Shown piece after piece: positions 1 through 4,660 of a DNA stretch of 5,043 nt. Origin of the DNA: JANXVV01 sp038230975 (lineage in GTDB: Bacteria > Planctomycetota > Phycisphaerae > Tepidisphaerales > Tepidisphaeraceae); contig JBBRMF010000342.1 of the NCBI GenBank assembly GCA_038230975.1, forward strand, positions 1 to 5,043. Direction: 5' to 3'. Numbering within the stretch: the first letter of the stretch is position 1; every line of letters starts with the position of its first letter. The notes under the pieces were generated by a model, which was not told the origin of the DNA, did no database searches, and saw only the letters and a program-made list of their open reading frames with translations. Both the position numbers and the translations under genes were made by a program.

Positions 1-1
1 G

Positions 2-655
2 GCGATCAAGTCGAGCGGGGCGAGCGCGTTGGAAATCAGGGCGCAAACGGCGTTGACCAACAGCCAATGGTCGCTCGCACTTTCGCTGCTGAAGCAGGTC
101 GAAGCACAGGTCAAAGATAAGCCGGATCGGTTGGCGACGATTCAGGAGCAGATCCGCGTGTGTGAGCGGAACATCGCCAAGGCTCAGCCGGTGATTGCAT
201 CGGCCGGTCCGACGACCGTTCGGGCGGCCAGCCAGCCGACGGCCGAGGTGCGCAAGCCGATCCCCGCCCCCAAGCCGGGGCAGGTGACGGAGCTGCTCAT
301 CAAGGATCTTGGCAATTTTGATTACGACATCGAGAAGGGCGGGAATATCCCGGCGGATATCAAGGCCTTGAACGGTAATAAGTTTCGAACGCGCGGCTAC
401 ATGATCCCGCTCGATCAGGCCGAGAGCATCAGCGAATTCGCCCTCGTGCCAAGCCTGTTTGCCTGTTGCTTTGGACAACCGCCGCAGATTCAGCATACAC
501 TGGTTGTGCATTGTCCCAAGGGAAAGGCCGTGAGCTATTTTGCCGATGAAATCAGCGTCGAGGGAACGCTGAAGGTTGAAGAAAAAAAGGATGATGGGTA
601 TATCATCAGTATCTTTGAAATTAGCGCATCGAGCGTGAAACCGGCTCCGAAGTAA
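2..655 (+). CDS. DUF3299-like Cys-Cys domain protein, 5'-truncated (paralogue 1 of 3)
   Basis: The reading frame is open from base 2, so the gene almost certainly starts left of the window; the TTG at 29 is only an internal codon. 217 residues are visible. Residues about 1-62 are helical and amphipathic, with a TPR-like pattern (NSQWSLALSLLKQVEAQ). Residues about 63-100 are a Pro/Ala/Lys-rich linker. The rest is a beta-rich domain carrying GYMIPLD, then SEFALVP, then a Cys-Cys pair (residues 155-156, ACCFGQPP), and ending SSVKPAPK. The order 'GYMxPLD, EFxLVP, Cys, PP' recalls DUF3299, a family of unknown function in exported or lipoprotein-like bacterial proteins. The same domain recurs in the next two genes, so it is the founder or a sibling of a tandem family. 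No membrane anchor is visible in the part seen; a signal peptide may lie upstream. The biochemical role is unknown. Adjacent cysteines suggest metal binding or redox, but that is inference. Confidence 0.8.
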   Translation, partial: AIKSSGASALEIRAQTALTNSQWSLALSLLKQVEAQVKDKPDRLATIQEQIRVCERNIAKAQPVIASAGPTTVRAASQPTAEVRKPIPAPKPGQVTELLIKDLGNFDYDIEKGGNIPADIKALNGNKFRTRGYMIPLDQAESISEFALVPSLFACCFGQPPQIQHTLVVHCPKGKAVSYFADEISVEGTLKVEEKKDDGYIISIFEISASSVKPAPK

Positions 656-687
656 GCATGCGGTTGATCGATTGATGATGAACACGT

Positions 688-710
688 CCGGCGGCTGCAA
701 GTGTCGCCGG
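688..710. repeat. Inverted repeat between paralogues 1 and 2
   Basis: CCGGCG at 688-693 pairs perfectly with CGCCGG at 705-710 across an 11-base loop. It lies in the 103-base gap between the first and second paralogue. The stem is GC-only, but no clear T-run follows (GGTCTCTT), so it is a poor intrinsic terminator. It could be an attenuating or mRNA-processing hairpin, or chance in GC-rich DNA. Confidence 0.3.
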
Positions 711-745
711 GGTCTCTTAGGTTGCGATCCGGGAAGATCACTGCC

Positions 746-751
746 AAGGAG
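746..751 (+). promoter_or_regulatory. Ribosome binding site fixing the start of paralogue 2
   Basis: AAGGAG ends seven bases before the ATG at 759. It is the strongest Shine-Dalgarno match in the window. It decides for the 759 start over the in-frame ATG at 672, whose extra 29 residues (Cys/Arg/Gly-rich) have no counterpart in the sister protein. Confidence 0.8.
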
Positions 752-758
752 AAACGTG

Positions 759-1289
759 ATGCAAATAGCCGTACATCCTCCGAGAGTGGCGCGAGTCAAT
801 TGCCGCGCGATCGCATTCGTTTCGATCATTTTGTTTCTGGGCGGCTGGCCGGTGTATACCTACTTCTCCGAAACCTTTACCCATGGCATCCACGATCGCG
901 GTGGTTATAAAGAAGTCGATCTCCGGGCGATCGGCTTCTTTCAGTTCGACTCGAAAACGGCGACCCTGCGAGATGTGCCTGCGGCTTTTCGTGCGCTCGA
1001 TGGGCAAAAAGTATTGCTGACCGGATTGGTTAAACCTTTTCAACAATCCGGGCCGGATATCACGGATTTTGAGTTGCTCTACTCCGAGAGTTGCCAGTGT
1101 GGATTTAGCGGTCTGCCACAGGTGCAGGAAAAAGTTTTTGCGACGGCCGCGCCGGGTGCCAAGCTGCGTTTTGACAAGTACGGGTATTATGAAGTCATGG
1201 GTCGGCTACAGGTCACGATGAAAAAGGACCACGGCGAGGTGATCGAAGTTTATCACCTTTACGCCGAGAGCATGAAACCTGTGCAATGA
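759..1289 (+). CDS. Membrane-anchored DUF3299-like protein with C-x-C variant (paralogue 2 of 3)
   Basis: 176 residues. A short basic N-terminus is followed by one hydrophobic segment at about 17-36 (RAIAFVSIILFLGGWPVY), which reads as a signal anchor placing the rest outside the cytoplasm. Next comes SETFTHGIHDRGGYKEVDL, nearly identical in paralogue 3. The beta-rich domain then follows: LDGQKVLLTG, DFELLYS, a Cys pair at 112 and 114 (SCQCGF), LPQVQEKVFAT, YYEVMGRLQV and the ending ESMKPVQ. It is about half identical by eye to the downstream gene along its full length. Where the sisters have Cys-Cys, this copy has one extra residue giving Cys-Gln-Cys, and GLP replaces GPP. The start at 759 is chosen from the AAGGAG site and from alignment, since both sisters have Asn as residue 14. 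It is probably co-transcribed with paralogue 3, 32 bases downstream. The function is unknown. Confidence 0.88.
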   Translation: MQIAVHPPRVARVNCRAIAFVSIILFLGGWPVYTYFSETFTHGIHDRGGYKEVDLRAIGFFQFDSKTATLRDVPAAFRALDGQKVLLTGLVKPFQQSGPDITDFELLYSESCQCGFSGLPQVQEKVFATAAPGAKLRFDKYGYYEVMGRLQVTMKKDHGEVIEVYHLYAESMKPVQ

Positions 1290-1306
1290 GGTCGCCTGAA
1301 TCGCCC

Positions 1307-1312
1307 GAGGTG
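1307..1312 (+). promoter_or_regulatory. Ribosome binding site fixing the start of paralogue 3
   Basis: GAGGTG lies nine bases before the ATG at 1322. The in-frame ATG at 1286 overlaps the previous stop codon (ATGA), which would suit translational coupling. However, starting at 1322 makes this protein the same length as paralogue 2 and aligns residue 14 (Asn) of both, so 1322 is preferred. Confidence 0.65.
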
Positions 1313-1321
1313 AATTTCCCT

Positions 1322-1852
1322 ATGGATACCACGATCAAAGCTCCGATCACTGAACGCATTAACTTCCGCGCGATTGCCTTCGCGGGCATCGTGCTGTTTC
1401 TGCTGGGGTGGCCGCTGTATACGTTCGTCAGCGAAACGCTCACGCACGGCATTCACAATCGCGGGAGCTATAAAGAAGTGGATTTGAAGGCGATGGGATT
1501 CTTCGAGATGAACCCGGCCACCGCGACGCTCAAGGATATTCCGACACAGTATCGCGAGTTGGATGGACAGAAGGTGCAGTTGAGCGGTGAGATCTATGAC
1601 TCGATGACCGCCTCGGGCCGGTTGAGTGAATTTACGCTGGTCTATTCCATCGCCAAGTGCTGCTTCGGCGGACCCCCGAAAGTGCAGGAGCGCGTCTTTG
1701 CCACGGTGGCACCGGGCAAAAAGATAGAGGGCGGCGATTCCACGTATTACGACGTCGTCGGCACCCTGCATGTGAACATGAAGCGAGATGGTTCAGGCAC
1801 GCTGGTTGAGGTGTATCACCTGGATGTCGATAGCGTGAAGCCGTCGAAGTAA
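1322..1852 (+). CDS. Membrane-anchored DUF3299-like Cys-Cys protein (paralogue 3 of 3)
   Basis: 176 residues, the same length as the gene before it. The N-terminal anchor is at about 17-36 (RAIAFAGIVLFLLGWPLY), followed by SETLTHGIHNRGSYKEVDL. The domain then runs LKDIPTQYRELDGQKVQLSG, SEFTLVYS, Cys113-Cys114 (KCCFGGPP), KVQERVFAT, YYDVVGTLHV, VEVYHLDVDSVKP. The stretch SEFTLVYSIAKCCFGGPPKVQ matches paralogue 1 (SEFALVPSLFACCFGQPPQIQ) closely, so all three share one domain. The beta-strand pattern with GxxxxLxGxxY and a central CC also resembles the C-terminal, possibly OB-like domain of DUF1980/TIGR03943 proteins; this is a by-eye impression. One anchor helix and no lipobox suggest an inner-membrane protein facing the periplasm. 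It is the last gene of the trio, ending 31 bases from the oppositely oriented DUF2231 gene, with no clear terminator between them. The function is unknown. Confidence 0.88.
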   Translation: MDTTIKAPITERINFRAIAFAGIVLFLLGWPLYTFVSETLTHGIHNRGSYKEVDLKAMGFFEMNPATATLKDIPTQYRELDGQKVQLSGEIYDSMTASGRLSEFTLVYSIAKCCFGGPPKVQERVFATVAPGKKIEGGDSTYYDVVGTLHVNMKRDGSGTLVEVYHLDVDSVKPSK

Positions 1853-1883
1853 CGGTGCGTAGTACATTAAAAGATGCGGCCAA

Positions 1884-3197
1884 TCATTCCTTCTCGGCAT
1901 TAATTCGGAACGGGTCGATGAGCCCAACCGGCGTTCCCTTCTTGGCAGGGCTGAATTTTGGGCCGTCGAAGGTCAAGACCACTCCGATCCAAATCTGCAG
2001 GCCGATCGCCAGGAACAACAGCACTGAAAACAACGAGAGTGCCAGCTTGCTGCGGCGGGCAATACGCGTCACCAGCGCAAGGACCAGCGTCAGCACGATG
2101 ATGCTGGTTCCGAGAATGCTGTGATACATATTCCGATTCTCGCCACGGAGCATTTCGCGCAGGTTCGGCCAGGTCCACACCTTAATCAACCAGAGGCCGG
2201 CAACGGAGGTGGCCAGCGCGAACGCTGTGGCCAATAGCCAATAGCGTGCTGTGGCGACCGGCTCGATCGGCTCGTATGAAACGACCACCGGCCTCACGAT
2301 TTCAGCTTTGATTGGCCGAGGCGCTTCGCCGAGCGGAGTTGTGTCGCCATGATTCTCGACGACCAGCGTGTCAGCGCCGGTCGCGATGACTCCATGCGGG
2401 CGCACGCTCGCCGTGTCGGTCGGTGAGGCAGGGCGATGTTGTTCCCCTTCAAACCAGGACTCCTCTGATGCCGGTGTCGGCGTGCCTTCGGTGATCGCGC
2501 GGATGGAAAGCCCTAGCGCCACAAACGCCATCCCGACCACCCAGCCGGCCAGCGTCATGTGTAGTTGTGCCGGGGGCAGCACGGCGCTCAATTGCTCGTC
2601 CTTCGTGGGCGCAATCGTCGAAACGGGGGTGGGTGGTTTGATCGCCACTGCATGCTCGTACACGGCAATTCCACCGGAATGCGAACCCCAGATCAACAAT
2701 CCCTTGCCAACGACAAGTGTTACAAGCAAAGGAAAATAGAGCCGCCGCCGCCATAGGTCTGAGCAGCCGATAAAGGTAATGATCGCCAGGAAAATAATCC
2801 CGACACCGATGCAGTTGTAGAGTAGGTGATGCCAGAGCGCTTTGCCTGCATCGGTGGCAAGCATTTGCCCGGCGGTGATTTCCTTGACTTCCTTGCCCGC
2901 GACCGCCGAAGCGCGGTCGACGAGTTTTCCATCGAGCAGGTCAATCCACTTGTCCTGAAACACAACATCTTTGACATTCGTCATCGGGTTGATTGCATCC
3001 CGATACGCATAGATCCCGCTGGTGAGTGCCGGCACGGAGGTGATCGCCCCGATGAGAATCATCCATCGACCCGCCATTCGCACGCTGCTTTTGCGCCAGA
3101 GAAAACTGAAGATTTCGATGATGATGCCCGCGCTCAATAATCCAAGCGGAGCGTGGACCAAAACCGCATGCCAGTTCGGGGTAATAAATTCTCGCAA
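1884..3197 (-). CDS. DUF2231-like eight-helix membrane protein
   Basis: 437 residues from a TTG start. The N-terminal module has five likely helices (about 11-33, 42-64, 126-145, 153-172, 214-232). It carries DUF2231 hallmarks: PNWHAVLVHAPLGLL at 7-21, a Gly/Ser-rich second helix (PALTSGIYAY), ALWHHLLYN at 120-128, and WGSHSGGIAVYEHAVAI at 170-186. A soluble Pro/Thr/Glu-rich linker spans about 236-312. Three more helices follow (about 319-338, 358-377, 386-408), ending VLTFDGPKFSP. The repeated membrane histidines (10, 15, 123, 124, 173, 182, 359) could bind heme or metal, but no CxxCH motif is present and this is inference. The frame stays open upstream to an ATG at 3299. That extension contains an intergenic hairpin repeat, and its residues (MGWKPM...) are not typical of the family. 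TTG at 3197, with GGAG six bases upstream, places the family motif at the N-terminus. The gene is downstream of rlmN on the same strand, and the function is unknown. Confidence 0.85.
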   Translation of the reverse strand: MREFITPNWHAVLVHAPLGLLSAGIIIEIFSFLWRKSSVRMAGRWMILIGAITSVPALTSGIYAYRDAINPMTNVKDVVFQDKWIDLLDGKLVDRASAVAGKEVKEITAGQMLATDAGKALWHHLLYNCIGVGIIFLAIITFIGCSDLWRRRLYFPLLVTLVVGKGLLIWGSHSGGIAVYEHAVAIKPPTPVSTIAPTKDEQLSAVLPPAQLHMTLAGWVVGMAFVALGLSIRAITEGTPTPASEESWFEGEQHRPASPTDTASVRPHGVIATGADTLVVENHGDTTPLGEAPRPIKAEIVRPVVVSYEPIEPVATARYWLLATAFALATSVAGLWLIKVWTWPNLREMLRGENRNMYHSILGTSIIVLTLVLALVTRIARRSKLALSLFSVLLFLAIGLQIWIGVVLTFDGPKFSPAKKGTPVGLIDPFRINAEKE

Positions 3198-3203
3198 GAT
3201 AGA

Positions 3204-3207
3204 CTCC
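3204..3207 (-). promoter_or_regulatory. Ribosome binding site supporting the TTG start of the DUF2231 gene
   Basis: On the - strand, ACGGAG is followed six bases later by TTG at 3197-3195. No ATG or GTG in this frame lies nearby that would keep the N-terminal PNWHAVLVH motif, so this site decides the start. Confidence 0.6.
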
Positions 3208-3220
3208 GTTCGTGGTGTAT

Positions 3221-3244
3221 GTTGGCATACGGAGAATAGCCAAC
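3221..3244. repeat. Operator-like dyad upstream of the DUF2231 gene
   Basis: GTTGGC at 3221-3226 and GCCAAC at 3239-3244 form perfect 6-base arms around a 12-base spacer. The dyad ends 24 bases before the TTG start. The size and position suit a repressor site or a leader hairpin. The spacing is long for a hairpin, and the match could be chance. Confidence 0.3.
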
Positions 3245-3281
3245 TCGTTTGAATGTGTCCACTTAAAGCGATTTTCAGTAG

Positions 3282-3300
3282 CATGGGCTTCCAGCCCATG
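3282..3300. repeat. Short palindromic repeat (CATGGGCT-TCC-AGCCCATG)
   Basis: Perfect 8-base arms (3282-3289 and 3293-3300) surround a TCC loop. Read on the - strand, the element encodes MGWKPM in the frame of the DUF2231 gene and creates a false upstream start. I recall very similar motifs scattered between genes in planctomycete-type genomes; this is memory, not a search. It is probably a REP-like intergenic element, not a coding sequence. Confidence 0.6.
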
Positions 3301-3301
3301 T

Positions 3302-3317
3302 TCGCGGTACGCCGCGA
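3302..3317. repeat. Second hairpin of the intergenic cluster
   Basis: TCGCGG at 3302-3307 and CCGCGA at 3312-3317 pair perfectly around the 4-base loop TACG. It directly abuts the CATGGGCT palindrome on its left and the next inverted repeat on its right. Confidence 0.5.
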
Positions 3318-3318
3318 T

Positions 3319-3340
3319 TTCGATCAGTATTCTGATCGAA
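3319..3340. repeat. Third hairpin of the intergenic cluster
   Basis: TTCGATCAG at 3319-3327 and CTGATCGAA at 3332-3340 are perfect 9-base arms around a TATT loop. No T-run follows on either strand, so an intrinsic terminator for rlmN is unlikely. Confidence 0.55.
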
Positions 3341-3354
3341 TCAGCAAGAGCGCA

Positions 3355-3384
3355 GCGATCTTATTGCTCTACGTCGAAGATCGC
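3355..3384. repeat. Hairpin spanning the rlmN stop codon
   Basis: GCGATCTT at 3355-3362 pairs with AAGATCGC at 3377-3384 across a 14-base loop. On the - strand, the loop holds the TAG stop of rlmN (3371-3369). A competing pairing exists between CAGCGAT (3353-3359) and ATCGCTG (3385-3391). The gene end therefore lies inside the hairpin cluster. Confidence 0.45.
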
Positions 3385-4490
3385 ATCGCTGAAGCAAGTT
3401 GCACCAGTTGCGACGACGAAGGACTAGATTCCATCGACTGCGCCATCTCCCGCAACTGCCCGCACGCCGCGTTCACATCATCGCCGCGCGTTCGTCGGAA
3501 ATGCGCCACCACGCGCCGACCGCGAAGGATTGAAAGAAACCGATTCATCTTTTCTTCATCGGGCTTGCGATAAATCGCACCGCTTAACCCGGGGCCGATC
3601 CAGTTGTACGGAATCAAATTCACATGAGCCCGAAACCCTTCCAGCAAATCTGCCAGTAAAACCGCCTGTTCTTCTGAATCATTCACCCCGGCCAATAAGG
3701 TGTACTCAATCGTCGGAATACGGCGGGTCCGTTCTTCGAACCGTCGACCGGCCGCCATGATATCGGCGACTTTCCACCGCTTGCCCGTCGGCACGATTTT
3801 TTCCCGAGTGGCATCGTCCGGCGCATGCAATGAGATCGCCAGATGTACGTTCAGGTCCGCATCGGTCAACCGTTCGATTCCTGGAATGATGCCGACGGTT
3901 GAAACGGTGATGTGCTTCCAGCCGAGCATTCCCAATCCGTTCGCCGCGATGCGTTTGATGGCGGCGATCACATTGTCCAGATTGTGCATCGGCTCACCCA
4001 TGCCCATGAACACCAGCGACGTAAGCCGTCGACCCTTTTCCGCTGCGACCTGGCGCAGATGCAGAAACTGCTCGACGATCTCGCCAGCTTCCAAGTTGCG
4101 TTCCAATCCGCGCCGCGTGCTGGCGCAGAAATCGCATCCCATGGCGCAACCGATTTGCGATGAAACGCATCCCGCCGCCCGGCCCGCATGATACCACGGC
4201 ATCAACACCGTCTCGACCGCCCCGCCGCGATCCAAACCGATGAGTAATTTAACCGTGCCATCGGCGCTTTCGTGTCGATGATCGATCCGCGATTGGCGGG
4301 TGCGGAGAGATTCCAACATTTTGGCCTGAAGCGTCAAGCCGAGATTGCGGTCCAGAACTTCGTGCAGTTCCCGACCGCCGGGGGCTCCATAAAATGATTG
4401 AAGGATTCGGATGGCGTGCGAAGGTTTGAATCCCCATCCGCTCAGTTCCTGGCCAAGGCTCTCGATATCATAATCCGTCAGGGATCGCAT
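3369..4490 (-). CDS. rlmN: Radical-SAM 23S rRNA (adenine2503-C2)-methyltransferase / tRNA A37 methyltransferase
   Basis: 373 residues, the usual family length. RlmN adds a methyl group to C2 of A2503 in 23S rRNA, and in some bacteria to A37 of tRNAs. It uses two SAM molecules, a [4Fe-4S] cluster and a methyl-cysteine intermediate, in the cytoplasm. All key features are present: the N-terminal accessory domain (about 1-85), VETVLMP (92-98), Cys108 in GCVSSQIGC, the cluster motif CAMGCDFC with Cys115, 119 and 122, GMGEPMHNLDNV from 163, HITVSTVGIIPGI (193-205), ISLHAP (219-224), NLIPYN (291-296), and RRTRGDDVNAACGQLR with Cys343. Cys108 and Cys343 match the two catalytic cysteines outside the cluster. 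The frame extends to an ATG at 4613, but those 41 extra residues come from intergenic DNA with a short repeat. MRSLTDYDIESLGQEL is a typical RlmN beginning. No Shine-Dalgarno site precedes 4490. The related Cfr resistance enzymes share these motifs, but this copy reads as housekeeping RlmN. Confidence 0.95.
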   Translation of the reverse strand: MRSLTDYDIESLGQELSGWGFKPSHAIRILQSFYGAPGGRELHEVLDRNLGLTLQAKMLESLRTRQSRIDHRHESADGTVKLLIGLDRGGAVETVLMPWYHAGRAAGCVSSQIGCAMGCDFCASTRRGLERNLEAGEIVEQFLHLRQVAAEKGRRLTSLVFMGMGEPMHNLDNVIAAIKRIAANGLGMLGWKHITVSTVGIIPGIERLTDADLNVHLAISLHAPDDATREKIVPTGKRWKVADIMAAGRRFEERTRRIPTIEYTLLAGVNDSEEQAVLLADLLEGFRAHVNLIPYNWIGPGLSGAIYRKPDEEKMNRFLSILRGRRVVAHFRRTRGDDVNAACGQLREMAQSMESSPSSSQLVQLASAMRSST

Positions 4491-4498
4491 AGTGGCGG

Positions 4499-4527
4499 AT
4501 TGTACGCGAAACGCGCCATTCTGTGAC
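4499..4527 (-). promoter_or_regulatory. Candidate sigma-70 promoter for rlmN, possibly leaderless
   Basis: Read on the - strand: GTCACA (4527-4522, four of six matches to TTGACA), a 17-base spacer, then TACAAT (4504-4499, five of six matches to TATAAT). Only eight bases separate the -10 box from the ATG at 4490. Transcription would therefore begin at or within a few bases of the start codon, which fits the lack of a Shine-Dalgarno site. Confidence 0.45.
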
Positions 4528-4579
4528 GTTATTGAAACTGGGAAGTGATTTCTCCTGGGTCCACAGCCAAGATGATTGA

Positions 4580-4599
4580 CCACGAAGGCACGAGGAACA
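4580..4599. repeat. CCACGAAGGCACGAGGAACA intergenic repeat motif
   Basis: Two near-identical 8-base units, CACGAAGG and CACGAGGA, lie side by side (4581-4596). The motif resembles the 'cacgaaggcacgaag' element that I recall between genes in many planctomycete and other genomes, where it yields spurious HEGHE-type peptides. It falls inside the false N-terminal extension of rlmN. No other copy is seen in this window. Confidence 0.4.
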
Positions 4600-4602
4600 A
4601 AC

Positions 4603-4630
4603 TTGCCTCTCATTCACTTCGCGTTAACAT
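4603..4630 (+). promoter_or_regulatory. Weak candidate promoter for the SGNH hydrolase gene
   Basis: TTGCCT (4603-4608), a 16-base spacer and TAACAT (4625-4630) each match the sigma-70 consensus at four of six bases. Transcription would start about 24 bases before the ATG at 4661 and so would include the AGGAG site. The match is weak and this is only the best candidate in the gap. Confidence 0.2.
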
Positions 4631-4649
4631 CCGCGTCAACCCTTTTCTC

Positions 4650-4654
4650 AGGAG
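4650..4654 (+). promoter_or_regulatory. Ribosome binding site of the SGNH hydrolase gene
   Basis: AGGAG is followed by a six-base spacer and the ATG at 4661. It fixes the start, which also gives a well-formed signal peptide. Confidence 0.75.
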
Positions 4655-4660
4655 CCTTCC

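Noticed and set aside
672..758. Cys/Arg/Gly-rich N-terminal extension of the second paralogue (CKCRR...CDPGR), which looks like a metal-binding motif
   Set aside because: AAGGAG at 746-751 and exact alignment with paralogue 3 place the start at 759. The extension has no counterpart and would bury the anchor helix inside.
1259..1771. 170-codon open frame on the - strand opposite paralogue 3
   Set aside because: Its composition is typical of an antisense shadow (Arg/His-rich), with no recognisable domain, and it lies across two well-supported + strand genes.
1853..1883. Bidirectional terminator between the convergent genes
   Set aside because: The 31-base gap contains no convincing stem or T-run.
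2368..2739. 123-codon open frame on the + strand inside the DUF2231 gene
   Set aside because: It is antisense to the linker and helices of a convincing membrane protein. It shows no domain and no ribosome binding site worth noting.
3319..3340. Intrinsic terminator for rlmN
   Set aside because: The stem is perfect but is AT/GC mixed with no T-run after it on the - strand. A repeat element is the simpler reading.
3700..4191. 163-codon open frame on the + strand inside rlmN
   Set aside because: It mirrors the conserved radical-SAM core of rlmN, and its translation is a reverse-complement artefact.
3369..4490. Cfr-type antibiotic-resistance methyltransferase
   Set aside because: The shared motifs alone do not separate Cfr from RlmN. 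The N-terminal start, the RGDDVNAACGQLR ending and the absence of mobile DNA around it favour housekeeping RlmN.
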